NCBI GenBank assembly: GCA_001792895.1
Contig: MARA01000005.1
Location: 868,001-932,000 of the forward strand
Direction of reading: 5' to 3'
DNA from: Lentinus brumalis
Taxonomy: Eukaryota; Basidiomycota; Agaricomycetes; Polyporales; Polyporaceae
Length of the DNA: 64,000 nt
Part shown: positions 35,851 through 46,185 of the stretch, one piece after another
Layout of the letters: each line of letters begins with the position of its first letter
How positions within the stretch are numbered: the first letter of the stretch is position 1
The notes under the pieces: generated by a model
The model's input: the letters and a program-made list of their open reading frames with translations, nothing else
What the model was told of the DNA's origin: nothing
Database searches by the model: none
Translations under genes and position numbers: made by a program

Positions 35851-37899
35851 TCACATCCGGACCAAAATTTCCCGCACGATGCGCATCTGGATCTCCGTCA
35901 ATTCACCCTTGTCTCGCATTTCGCGGAGCCAGTCGTCCCGTCCATGCATCTTGGAGAAAACTCGGAGGTATAATGGGTCGGTAACCCCCATGGAAGCAAG
36001 AAGCTTCACGAGGCGGTCTGCGTCCGCCTGCGGAAGGTGGTAGGACTTCAGGTAGGAGAGCACGGTGGTTGAGCTCCCTCCGCTAGTACCTTCAGGCTGA
36101 CAGAGACGATGAGATGCATGCGCTGCAGCTTGAAGGGAGACGGTCCTAGGTTCCTGCGCTCGTAGTGGGACGATGGACGATGGCGCAGCATAATCCGACT
36201 CAGACGAAGGCCTAGCAGATCCCAACGCGGACGAACTTGAGCCGACGCGGCTGGCAGGGCTTGAAGCCAGTGTATGGACGGTCGTACGTTGCCGTGCTCG
36301 TTGCGGCATTATAGATGATGTACTGGTGGACCCCGACGATGCTGATCTGACTCGAGTAGCAAGCCTAAGAATCGAGTTTGAGGCGGTTGAGGCGGTCGCA
36401 GTGGTAGAGTGCGTCATGCTTGGCAGAGCCGAGGAATCTGTGCGCTGCTAACCGCGGACGTCAGGCCGAGACGACTGGGGAAGGAAGCTTTGTGAGTCGT
36501 GACTAACCTCACTAATATTTCGGTGAAGGGTTCCAGTCGCTTGTGTCTTGTTGCTAGAGGCAGTGGTATTCTCCCCTGTTCCGCGGCCTACGCGGAGTTG
36601 GTTCTTGCGCGCTGTGCGCTCCGGCAATGTACGTGGTTGGTCGGTGCAAGAAGATGCCGGTGGCTCGTGAATCTCCTGCGGAATCATCAGTCGCTATGCG
36701 TTTCTCTACATGCATCAAGACAGAAGGCAGCGACATACGTCGTAATCGTCTTCCCCGTGAGCGTCGCCGCTTCTCTTCCGCTTTGAGGGGGCTGGGAGCG
36801 ATGACTTTTCAAGGCTTTTTGCAGGTAGAAATTGACAGGCCACGCGTCTTCGTAATCCGTGGTGAGGAACGGTAGCCTCCTGACGACCTTGTTCGGAGAA
36901 GAGCCATCAGTACGCGATCAGATAAGTCACGGGTCGACCCACCTCAAGCTTTACGCTGCGCATTTTGGCAGGATCCTGCATGCTGTATTGCAACCGACAA
37001 TCAATGCCTTGTTCTCTCCACACCTTCCGGATCATGCCCTGTAGTGCAAGCGTAGTTAGTGGCCGCGCAAGTTCTAGGTGCAAGGACTGACAAGAAACGC
37101 GCAAAACTTGTCGGGTTTTCCTTGAAGTCCCATCTTGCTCTGCAAGGAAGGAGCTCCGTCCCCTGAGTCGTGATGCTTTTGAGGAATCCGCCTTGGTCTT
37201 CGGATGCAGTCTCCTGCCATGGCACAAGCCTTCAGTTGTCCGCATAAATTCGCGAAACCTGGAACATACCGATAGCACTTTGTTCCTCTCCGCCGTATTC
37301 GCCCGAATCGTTGTTTTCGTCACCAGTGTTGCGTCTCTTGCGCTTTGGGTAGTAATTGTGCCTTTTCAAGGCTTTCTGCAGATAGAAAGTGACAGGCCAC
37401 GCGTCCTCGTAATCCGAGGTGAGGAAGGGCAGCCGTTTGAGAACCTATGCGGAACTGGGGGATTAGTGCCCAAGAAACTGTGTCGCACTGTGTCTCCACG
37501 TCGAACTCACCTCCAGCTCGACATCGCGCATTTTCGCAGGGTCCTGTTGTTTATATGACAGATGGCAGTCGACTTCTTGCACCCTCCAGACCACTCGGAT
37601 CGCTTCCTGTACATGTAATGAATACAGGTAAGTCTGTGCGGCATGCGCGACAGCGACATGCAGTGCAAAGAACTGACGAGGATGCTGTGAAACTTGACCG
37701 GATCGTCCGTGAGTCCCATCGTGCTCTGCAAGGACGACTCGCCATCCCCGGCGTCGTATATGATGCCGGGCACCCGGGGAGGCTTGGGTATGCCTCTGCC
37801 TGTGGTGAAAATTTTGAGTAGTCCGCGGCATCGTTTTTCGCAAGACAGGGGGAACATACGAATCCGACCAGACCTGTCTTTCGCTTGAAAGTCATCCAT
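35851..37899 (-). CDS. Tandem-family protein, copies 2+3 fused, duplicated module, 517 aa
   Basis: Complement join(35851..36444, 36508..36675, 36739..36887, 36943..37038, 37092..37213, 37270..37444, 37511..37606, 37678..37799, 37869..37899). The start MDDFQAKDRSG is followed by module 1 (PGIIYDAGDGESSLQSTMGL; AIRVVWRVQEVDCHLSYKQQ; KRLPFLTSDYEDAWPVTFYL). Its third exon continues through an acidic linker (GEYGGEEQSAIG) into module 2 (DSGDGAPSLQSKMGL; GMIRKVWREQGIDCRLQYSM; RRLPFLTTDYEDAWPVNFYL). A Ser/Thr-rich linker and the shared C-terminal helical domain (YHLPQADADRLVKLLASMG...) follow. Exon lengths 122 and 96 recur in both modules. Exon 36739..36887 is one base short: the C4 run 36753-36756 breaks the frame, and one more base gives LTGEDDYD and a 1,554-nt CDS. 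Function is unknown. Confidence 0.7.
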
Positions 37900-38389
37900 G
37901 GTGGTGCTGGAAGCACACGATAAGTATTCGAGGATCTCAAGACGATGAGACCGCGCACGGACGAGTACATTTGTGGCAGAAGTGGGGCTAAGGGCAACAG
38001 GGTCAGTAGCAGGGTCACCGTTTTGAGGTCCCCGTCTGTCACTTGTGGCCGACAAGCTGTCAAATGTCCATGGCCTTGTGTACGTGAGTCAGCGGAACCG
38101 CCCTTCATCGGAAGCCCCATCAACATGCTGATGAAAGTGGCCGACGACGGTGAGTGAAGAGAGACGATTGTGTCCAGGCTCGCGGAGAAGTTACGAATGT
38201 AGTCAGTGGCCAAGAGAGATGCCCCGCCATGTGACGCGGACTACTAACGCGTCGAGTGTTGCAGCGTGTTGCAGTTCCTCATAGTCACCAAATCGCCATC
38301 CTGGAGGGGTTGGACTATGTGAGGGATGTAAACAGAAGTCATAGCTGAGCGGAAGGAAGCATTGAGATTATGCTATGGGTCCAATGCCT

Positions 38390-39479
38390 TCAGTCACAGG
38401 CGACCTCGTGCAGTAGCTCTTGGATAACACGCATCTGAATTTCGCTCACTTCACCCTTCTGTTGCATCTCATCCAACCAGCTGTCCCGCGAGTCCATCCT
38501 CGCGAGAACTCGCAAGTACACGATGTCCTTGATCCCAAACGATGCGAATAGCCTGACGAGGCGTTGCGCATCTGCGTGTGTAATGGACGCCCCGACGAGC
38601 AGTTTGAAGATCTCCCCGGTTACGGTGCCGCATGACGAAGGCATGTTCTCCTAGTGCACTTATCAGCAATAATCGTCAAGAGATGCACAACGAGCATAGA
38701 TACCGTGTCGGAAGCCGAGCATGAAGGACTTCGTGCCTCGTCGTCAGCAATCATGCCAGTGCTGGATCGATTGGAGCCTTCGAACACGGCTGATGCACTG
38801 GTAATCGCCGCCGAGCTGGACTGCTCTCGAGTGTTAGTGCTACGGTTAGACCGTTCCAATCCGTTGGCTGTCTGTACGTATGGATATCAAATCATGACGA
38901 TACCATGAAGACGTGCATGAGAGCGTGGTACCTGGTAATGTTCCCGTCTACGGTAACGGAAAATCTTCCTGAGGTAGAATTCTATAGGCCAAGCGTCCTA
39001 GTAGGCCTCATAGAGGTAGGGAAGCCGTTGAATGACCTGACATTGGCCGCATCGTCGACGCCCAGAGAGCAGAGTTGTCAACGCCGAAGCTCCCGACATT
39101 CGACTAGTACTCACCTCCTTCTTCACCTTGTCTATCAAAGCAGGATCTTGCCGAGCGTAGGGGACTGGGGGTTGACTCCATGCGCCCTCCAGACTTCCCT
39201 GATCACGCTCTGTCGGGTTCAAATATCAACGACGTGACGACGCGCTCGAGTCAAGAAGGGTGCACGAATGAGAGATTCTTCGAAGCTACTCAACGAGCCG
39301 TCAAGACCCATCTGCCCTTGCAACGACATATATCCGTTTCCGGTCTCGTAGATCTTGTCCGGATGGCGCAGAGGCGTGCGTAAGAATCGCGCTAGCACAA
39401 TCGTAGCTTCAGCTGGAGCATGGAGGAAACCTTCCAGATGCCTAGACGTACATCTTTCACTGGCGTCGTTTTCCTTCAT
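38390..39479 (-). pseudogene. Tandem-family copy 4, degraded
   Basis: Exons align with intact copies: complement (38390..38650, 38704..38871, 38932..39036, 39115..39209, 39266..39391, 39452..39479). Start MKENDASER, then KIYETGNGYMSLQGQMGL, VIREVWRAHGVN / VPYARQDPALIDKVKKE, RLPYLYEAY-stop-DAWPIEFYL, and the C-terminal helical domain (LVRLFASFGIKDIVYLRVLA). Three lesions are visible. The exon 2 donor has AT where the other copies have GT, so splicing must move 4 nt to a GTGCAC. Exon 3 is 95 nt instead of 96, with the loss in a C5 run. An in-frame TAG at 38998-39000 replaces the Glu/Asp of YEDAWP. The first two lesions cancel each other's frame effect; the nonsense codon does not. Confidence 0.75.
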
Positions 39480-39808
39480 AGTGACGGCAAGCGTTGATGA
39501 GGTCGGATGATTCTGGCGAGAACCTTGTGTCCTGCTGCTTGTTGCGCCCATACGTGGACGCGAGCCAAGACAAGTGGAGCTTCAAAACATGCAGCGAGGC
39601 TGTGTGTCCACGAACGGTACGCACTTTGCAGAATATAGGATGCAATTGCTTGCTTCTCTTGTAATTGACGGAGCACTGTCGAAGCCTGTCACATACAACG
39701 CCTCAGGTCTCATGCCCCAACTATGATCGGCTTGCCTAAGTAAACACAACTTGGGGGCTGCACGAGGATCTATCGCGACGCACCTCTTCGTCTCGGACAC
39801 TCCCTCTG

Positions 39809-40927
39809 CTACTCCATCACTCGGCTGAGCATCTCTCGTACAACCAGCATCTGGATCTCACTGAGTTGACCCTTCGCGCGGAGGTCTTCCAGCCATACAT
39901 CGCGGGATTGCAAGCCGCCGAGGACGCGAAGATACGTCGTATTCACGATCCCGTAGGAGACAAACACTGCGGAAAGGCGTTCGGCGTCGACCGGGGGAGG
40001 TGGAATGACAGAAGTAGATCGAAGATCGATTGAGAGTCCAGCGGCGACGACGCTGCAGATTGCACTGTGGATACTGCGGTGGGACTGATGGAAGGAGACG
40101 CGGCGCTGCTGCTTGCACTCGACGCAGAGATAGACCGCGCGAACGGGCGACGATTCTGGCGTTAGAAGGTCCTGTCTGTGAGCACGACAAAGGGCGTAGG
40201 TACGATGCAAGAGAAGGCCTACAATATCACAGCCGATTCGATTGGTCGGATCTATCGAATGCAAGATGTTGGGCGGATCGCGGACAGGGCACGGGCTCGT
40301 TGCGGCGGCGAACGACCCTCGGGAGGCTGCCTCATCCTGGCCGGCCTGTAGAAGAGCCGGAGTGAGTCAGATGAGGACGCGCATAACGCAAACCGTACCA
40401 CAACATGTTTTCTCCCCTTCCTCGAATGGCCGCCTTTGAGGGATCTCTTGAGATAGAAGGTAACCGGCCAGCCATCCTCGTACTGAATGCGGAGGAAAGG
40501 CATCCTCTTGAGTGTCTGTACCAGACTCACGCCTGTCAGAAAACGACGTTGCAATCGACTGATTACGCAGACCTCTTTCTTTACCAACCGCATCAAAGCA
40601 CTGTCCTGCGACCCGTACGAAGCCCGGGTATCCACCCCAAGGTCCCTCCAGACCTCTCGTATAACGCTCTAACAAGTTCTCGTGTCAGTGCATATCATGA
40701 ATGGCTGGTCGTACTCACAAGGATCGCCCTGAAGTGGTCAGGAGCATACTGAAGACCCATCGCGAGCTGTAGACTGGACTTTCCGTCTCCGGCATCATAG
40801 AGCCTCTTGGGGTTTGCAGAAGGAGTTTCTACGTAATCGACTGTCGGTAGCTATCAGCGAGCCTGAGGCAGATCGATGGAAGGACAGACGTAGACCTACC
40901 CAGCTCCAGGAACTCGTCAATATCCAT
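39809..40927 (-). CDS. Tandem-family protein, copy 5, 282 aa
   Basis: Complement join(39809..40171, 40223..40345, 40399..40515, 40573..40668, 40719..40840, 40900..40927), all phases consistent. The start MDIDEFLELV is at 40927. Module: KRLYDAGDGKSSLQLAMGLQ (exon 2, 122 nt), VIREVWRDLGVDTRASYGSQ (exon 3, 96 nt), KRMPFLRIQYEDGWPVTFYL (exon 4). The linker is shorter than in copies 1 and 2, and the C-terminal helical domain is VDAERLSAVFVSYGIVNTTY...LSEIQMLVVREMLSRVME. The exon 3 donor is GTCTGC, weaker than elsewhere. It is the most divergent intact copy, suggesting it is the oldest branch of the array. Confidence 0.75.
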
Positions 40928-41564
40928 GCTGAGTACGGTTGAGATAGAGGTTGTGGGGTTTCCTTCCGAGCATCAGACGAGAACACGACTCGCGATGCGC
41001 AGGATCGTGAGCGACCCTCAGGGTCGCACTTGCCAACGACCCTGACTTCCCTGCACAAAGAGGGCCCGCGGAGGACTCGATGGACAAGGCATGTTCCCAG
41101 CTGATATCACAGTCGTGAGTAAGTACTTCAAGGTCTGTTGCTGAGGAGATCGATGGACTACAGAAGATTATGAGGCAATCATGATGATTCAGATGAAGTC
41201 CGAGACAGAGAGTGACAGGCGTCAGAGTAAGTAGCCTTATGGGGCGATACGAGCGCCGTGCCTCTCCCACTCCCCTGCGGCGATCCACCATGGTGAGTGA
41301 AAGAACACAAGCAAATGTGCTGCTCACAAGCTCATCTCCTTACTACCGGCAGATGCACGAAATGTACGTTATGAATCTTCCAACCGTTTTTTTTCAGTGT
41401 GCCTCATCTCACAACTCCGTAGCGCAGGGGATCTGTATTGACATGGTGATCAGACCCATGATGACGCCCATATGTTGAGCTTCAGCACCTTCTTTGCTGA
41501 CTTGAACGACTCTCAACTAACGAGTGTGCGCCCAGTACCACCACTCTCGCGCCGTAGCAGATGC
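40928..41564. other. Interval before the LINE, part of an old duplication
   Basis: No gene is seen. A T8 run lies at 41390-41397. A 50-bp segment beginning GGCGTCAGAGTA at 41218 is closely matched near 49851 (see findings), so this stretch belongs to a decayed duplicated segment. Confidence 0.45.
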
Positions 41565-41579
41565 GTTGACTCGGAGTAT
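41565..41579. repeat. Left target-site duplication of the LINE (15 bp)
   Basis: GTTGACTCGGAGTAT is repeated exactly at 48277-48291. It abuts the (ATAC)n tail of the LINE on this side and the truncated ORF1 on the other. Confidence 0.85.
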
Positions 41580-41600
41580 GTATGTATGTATGTATGTATT
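41577..41600. repeat. (TATG)n / (ATAC)n 3' tail of the LINE
   Basis: Five perfect TATG units plus a TATT, i.e. ATAC units on the element strand. The tail replaces poly(A). Its first three bases overlap the end of the target-site duplication. Confidence 0.85.
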
Positions 41601-42282
41601 CCTCGTTTAGTGCCCGTGAAGGCCGAGCCTTATGGTAGGCATTAATACATGCATCTAGCTACGTATGACGAGTCATGTGGTCGGTCAAAAACATCGAGAG
41701 ACGTCCCGAAGGACGCCCTGCAAACCGGGGGAGTGTACGTAGGTAGGTAGGGCCAGGAGGTGCCGCGTCCGCTTTGAGACTCCAGGGTTCAAGTCCAGTA
41801 CCGCAGTGATGTAGGCCGCACCCCACCACCATGCGCGATACCTTCCTACCCCCCGGAGTGGGACGGACACCCACTGACGCAGCGCCAAAGCGCAGAGACA
41901 TCGATCGAAATTTGCATGCAAGGGCTCGAAAGGCATAACGGGTGGTCGGCGGGTCGTGAAGAGTGGAAGGGAGGTAAGGGGGAGAGAGGATAGGGAGAAG
42001 AATGGAGGGTGGGGGAGCCTTGACAGCGCGCTGGTGCGCATCGCGTGCACAGTCCAAGACTGTGGTCTTCACCATCACGGCATCGGTCCACTTCCGTGAT
42101 TTTGATTTTGATGATTGATGCAGGATGATCTGCGGTGTGACATCAGTGCGCGGGACCTGAGTGGGTACAGTACCAGGGAAGTGGGAGAGAGAAAGAGTAG
42201 GCCGCAGCCGCGGCCTCCGGAGTGACACAGCACAACAATCCAAATTGAGAAGACAACACTCAGCTTCGTCTACTCGAATCCA

Positions 42283-45200
42283 CTACAACCGATGCCCCTC
42301 TTCCTCTCCCAACCTCCCGAAAGTACCCCGGAGACGTCCCGTGGTGTTGATGTATTCGAGCAAGTCGTCTTCTGCCTCATCCGAGCTGAGAAGGAACGCT
42401 AAGTCCCTGCATCGACGCCCGAGCTTGGTGAGGTGCTTGAAGCGCGCCGCCGCGAACCGCGGACAGGACAGGAGGTAGTGCTGGACCGTCTCGTGCTCCT
42501 CGTTGCAGGCCGGGCACACTGGTGTTGGTGCGCGGTTGACGCGGTGCAAGTGCTTGAAGAGCGGGGCATGGCCAGTCCGAAGCTGCATGAGCACGCACAA
42601 CTGCCGACGTGACAGCCCAGCGGCTCGCTTGAGGAACTTCGTCGATGGGAGTGAGGGGTCTACCGCTCCCAGACGCCGTCCGCGCGCCGACTGCCTCCAC
42701 CGCACCGCCGATTCCTTCCGCAGCCTGGCCATGTGTGCGCGCCGTGCCGCTGTGACACTACACGGCAGGCTCTTCCTTAGCTTCGCCGGCAGCGACGCCG
42801 AGTTGCTGCTGTCCCCCTTGGCCGCCTTCTTCGCTTCTTCATCAGCCAGCTCATTCCCATGGACCTCCATGTGTCCCGGGACCCAACGCAACACTACTTG
42901 GTCCATTGTTGCATGCACCTTGGTCGCGGCCAGAAGCCTGTCATGAAAGAGGTCAGTCAGATAGTGTCCCGAGCGAGAGCGCAGAATTTCAGAAGCCTGG
43001 ATGGCCGCAGTGCTGTCGAGCGCAATGGATGGGTGCTTGGGTGTGTATCGTTCAGTACGGAGAAGCTCCGCACCCAGCGCGGTGCCAACAATCTCGGCCT
43101 CGTAGACCGTGTGTTCATCTTCAGTGCCCAGGTGCATCCGCAGCACCCGGGGCTGTCGTTGACGTGGTCGGATAAGAACTGCTGCCGCGCCAATGCCACC
43201 GTCGATCCCCGACCCATCAGTATAAACCCTAACACCGTACCGCCTCGCCCACTCCCCATCGCTCGCCTTGGCGTCGTCCTTCGAGCTGGCAACCTCGACA
43301 TCATGGCATGGCTTCCACCGCGGGTGGTGGCGAAACGGCGGGATCGTCTCCATGGTCCTTGGGGAGACGAGTTTGCCATATGCTCCAAAGAGCTCATGCA
43401 GTGCCGCCCTGTGAGACCTCACGTAGTTAGAATGCGCTTTAGAGATATGAGAACTCAGCGGGTGGGACTGCGGGAGAGTGCACATCCTCGCCGTGGCCTG
43501 GAAGCAGAGTTTGTCGACAAGTAGCGGGAACGGAAGGAGGTCGGCGTGCACTTCCATAATGTCGGTTGCTGTGGTTCTCATAGCCCCGGTCATCGCCAGC
43601 AGGGCCTGCCGCTGAACCTTACCAAGCTTCCTGACTGTCCCGACCGAGCCCTTGGTCGTCTTTGCTCCTGGAACCCTGCGAAGCGGCGTGATGAAAGTGT
43701 CGACGGCATACAGCATGCTGGGGATGGCCGCAGCGAGGTAGAGGCGGCGGACAATGGGGAGGGATAGGCCATGTCGTGTCCTGGCCATACGTCCAATTGC
43801 TGCTGTCCACGTGGATCCCTTGGCATACGCCCGCGCGACTTGCTCGTGAAACCGCAGCTGCCGATCGATGAGGACACCTAGAAAAGGGTGACATGCAGTA
43901 GCAGGAACTTCACTGCCAGTACCCAGAATCAGAGAGGGGCCGGCACTCTTCGACTTGCGGCAGCAATTCATCACCGCCGACTTGTCAATCGAGAACACTG
44001 AGTTCTGATCGCGTGACCAGTCCTGCGCACCCCCCTCTCTCATCATGTAATGCCGCAGCTTGTCGTGCACGAGCTCCGTGGTCCGAGCAACCGCTACCAC
44101 AGCCACATCATCCATGGACCCTACCGGTATGATCTTGTTCTTGACATCACCCCGATCAATGAGGTCGGAGTTGTAGAAGGCATACAGAATGACCGAGAGC
44201 GGGCACCCCTGGTCTATGCCACTGACAATCTGGTAGGGCTGGGACTCAAAATCGTCAAAGACCAGCGCGGTGAGCCGCCCCTCTAGCTTTATGGCCAGCC
44301 AGTCGACGATCACGGCAGGAACCCCTCGCATTCGCATATTATGGAACAGACGGGAGGGGGTCGCTGCTGGGAACGCCGACTTGATGTCCAGGAAGAGAAT
44401 TGATGCCACGTTCCGGGTTCGCCATGCATCCTTTACAATCTTGGTGACCAGGTGGATGGAGTCCGAGCATTGCCTGCCCGGACGCCCGCCGAACTGGTAA
44501 TCTGCTAGAAGGGAGAGCCGTTCAGCCTCAAAAACCAATATGTCTGCAACACACCGCGACAGTATCTTCGACATGCAATTGAGGAGCGCCACGGGCCGGA
44601 ATGCTTTCGCAACGGTGTAGTCAGTCTTCCCTGGCTTCCGGAGCACGACAGTGGTGGAGGTCTTCCACTGAGCTGGGTAGTAGCGCAGTCGAAATGTCGC
44701 ACGGAAAAGCCTGCCAAGCAGAGGTGTCAACGTCTCTCTACAATGCTTATACACTTCGTTGGGGATGCCATCGGGCCCGGGGACCTTAAACGCCTTCAAC
44801 TTGCGTATTGCCGCGTCAACCTGTGCGTTAGTGACTGGGAGGCAGACGAACTTTGAGGGCGGGTATTCGAAGTCTGCGGGGAGGTCGGGTTCAGCCCCAG
44901 GAGGGAGAAAGAAAGTAGAGAAGAACTCGGTGCCCTTCTGCGCATTCGTCGACAGCAGGATCGGATCGTCTTCCTGCCCGCGTGCATTCAGAGTCGGGAT
45001 ACGCGCACCACCGCCGTCCGTGCCACCCTTCTTCATGAACCGGTGCGCTGCCCAGATGGACGTCTTGTCGACCTTGTCCAGCCACTCCTCCCAGTGGTCC
45101 TTCTTCGCGTACTTGACCGCATCGTTGTAGCGGTTTCGCGCGATCTTGTGCTCCTTGTGCGCCGGGTGCGCTAGCTCAAACTTGAAGCGGTCAGCGATCT

Positions 45201-46182
45201 TACCCAGCCGTTCCACCTCCTTCGACATCTTCTTGAGGTGATCTGAGTACCACGGCTTGGCGTACGGTGACTGCTTCTTCGACGGAACCTCCTTCGAGAT
45301 AGTGTCCTGTAGTGCTCCCATTAGCCGATCAAGCGCGGAGTCGAACTCAGCTTCCGTCTGTATGCGCCCCATCCCGGGCCGCTTCTCCAACTCCTCTTCC
45401 AGTGTCTGGTTGAACGACTCCCAGTCGACCAGCCGGAAGTTTCTCTTCTGCCTCACCTCCGCTACCTCGAGCTGCGCGTCAAATTCTGTGGCAATGGGGA
45501 AATGATCAGCATTTATCGGTGCACACTCAGGGAGAGTACGGCAGATCAATGCGCCAAGGAGGCCCGTTGTGCAGAAGACATTGTCGGGGCGCGTCAAGTT
45601 CTTGGACCTCATCGCACGAAGAGTTGGGATCCCCGGAGCCAAGGCCATCTCCAGGTGATATGCGGCCAGCTGATCCAGGAGGGTTTGCGCTCGACGGTCG
45701 GCCTCCGCTGTGAAGAGATGATGATTTCGCCCCTCATCCCAGTTCTCGTGATGCCGGTTGAAGTCGCCAAGCCAGATAATTTCACATTGCTGCCCCGCCC
45801 GCACGGCCTCAGTGCGCTGCCGGCCAGTCGATCCCGCCATGAAGTGGAGGGCGTCGTCACTGTTCTGGTCGAGGTAGATGTTGTACAGGAGGACCGTCGT
45901 GCGTCCGAGCACCAGCGAGACCGCTGTGACATCGGGATTGTCGAGAGGTAGAGCTGCCCAGACGTTCGTCGAGATCCGGTTGCTGACAAGAATGACCGAG
46001 CGGGCGCGAGCGTGTGATTCATGGTGTCGGTGCGGGTAGACTACATGCCAGTGCGAGAGTGCGCGGGTGAGCTTGAGCTGGTCGAAGTACGGCTCCTGCA
46101 GCGCCACGACGTCGTACTTGTCGCCATCGTCCAGGAGCTTGTGGATCATAGCCTGCTGTGCATTCATTGACCGATTGACATT
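42283..46182 (-). CDS. LINE ORF2: endonuclease, reverse transcriptase, RNase H (5' end split off)
   Basis: One frame of 1,299 codons; the first internal ATG is at 46167. Positions are counted from that ATG. The APE endonuclease has DVVALQEPY (about 24) and WLGDFNRHHENW (about 133). The RT has FRPVALLNCMSKIL, GRPGRQCSDSIH, FLDIKSAFPA (about 593) and SGIDQGCPLS (about 653). The catalytic box is SMDDVAVV (about 684), with Met before DD where Tyr/Phe-x-DD is usual. RNase H has VYTDGSG (about 981), YEAEIVG, ALDSTAA and WVPGHMEVHGNELADEEA. A CPACNEEHETVQHYLLSCPRF zinc finger is near 1215. The true start is the ATG at 47792, separated by the nested element; joining 47792..47757 to 46182 gives 1,311 residues in frame. 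Confidence 0.93.
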   Translation of the reverse strand, partial: NVNRSMNAQQAMIHKLLDDGDKYDVVALQEPYFDQLKLTRALSHWHVVYPHRHHESHARARSVILVSNRISTNVWAALPLDNPDVTAVSLVLGRTTVLLYNIYLDQNSDDALHFMAGSTGRQRTEAVRAGQQCEIIWLGDFNRHHENWDEGRNHHLFTAEADRRAQTLLDQLAAYHLEMALAPGIPTLRAMRSKNLTRPDNVFCTTGLLGALICRTLPECAPINADHFPIATEFDAQLEVAEVRQKRNFRLVDWESFNQTLEEELEKRPGMGRIQTEAEFDSALDRLMGALQDTISKEVPSKKQSPYAKPWYSDHLKKMSKEVERLGKIADRFKFELAHPAHKEHKIARNRYNDAVKYAKKDHWEEWLDKVDKTSIWAAHRFMKKGGTDGGGARIPTLNARGQEDDPILLSTNAQKGTEFFSTFFLPPGAEPDLPADFEYPPSKFVCLPVTNAQVDAAIRKLKAFKVPGPDGIPNEVYKHCRETLTPLLGRLFRATFRLRYYPAQWKTSTTVVLRKPGKTDYTVAKAFRPVALLNCMSKILSRCVADILVFEAERLSLLADYQFGGRPGRQCSDSIHLVTKIVKDAWRTRNVASILFLDIKSAFPAATPSRLFHNMRMRGVPAVIVDWLAIKLEGRLTALVFDDFESQPYQIVSGIDQGCPLSVILYAFYNSDLIDRGDVKNKIIPVGSMDDVAVVAVARTTELVHDKLRHYMMREGGAQDWSRDQNSVFSIDKSAVMNCCRKSKSAGPSLILGTGSEVPATACHPFLGVLIDRQLRFHEQVARAYAKGSTWTAAIGRMARTRHGLSLPIVRRLYLAAAIPSMLYAVDTFITPLRRVPGAKTTKGSVGTVRKLGKVQRQALLAMTGAMRTTATDIMEVHADLLPFPLLVDKLCFQATARMCTLPQSHPLSSHISKAHSNYVRSHRAALHELFGAYGKLVSPRTMETIPPFRHHPRWKPCHDVEVASSKDDAKASDGEWARRYGVRVYTDGSGIDGGIGAAAVLIRPRQRQPRVLRMHLGTEDEHTVYEAEIVGTALGAELLRTERYTPKHPSIALDSTAAIQASEILRSRSGHYLTDLFHDRLLAATKVHATMDQVVLRWVPGHMEVHGNELADEEAKKAAKGDSSNSASLPAKLRKSLPCSVTAARRAHMARLRKESAVRWRQSARGRRLGAVDPSLPSTKFLKRAAGLSRRQLCVLMQLRTGHAPLFKHLHRVNRAPTPVCPACNEEHETVQHYLLSCPRFAAARFKHLTKLGRRCRDLAFLLSSDEAEDDLLEYINTTGRLRGTFGRLGEEEGHRL

Positions 46183-46185
46183 CTG
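46183..46185. repeat. 3-bp target duplication (CTG), left copy
   Basis: CTG here and at 47757-47759 bracket the nested element. A single CAG codon is expected at this point of ORF2 (RIWQ-NVNRS). Confidence 0.6.

Noticed and set aside
41770..41800. GGGTTCAAGTCC resembling a tRNA T-arm / B box
   Set aside because: Lies in the LINE 3' UTR, with no matching acceptor stem, D arm or T-run terminator nearby.
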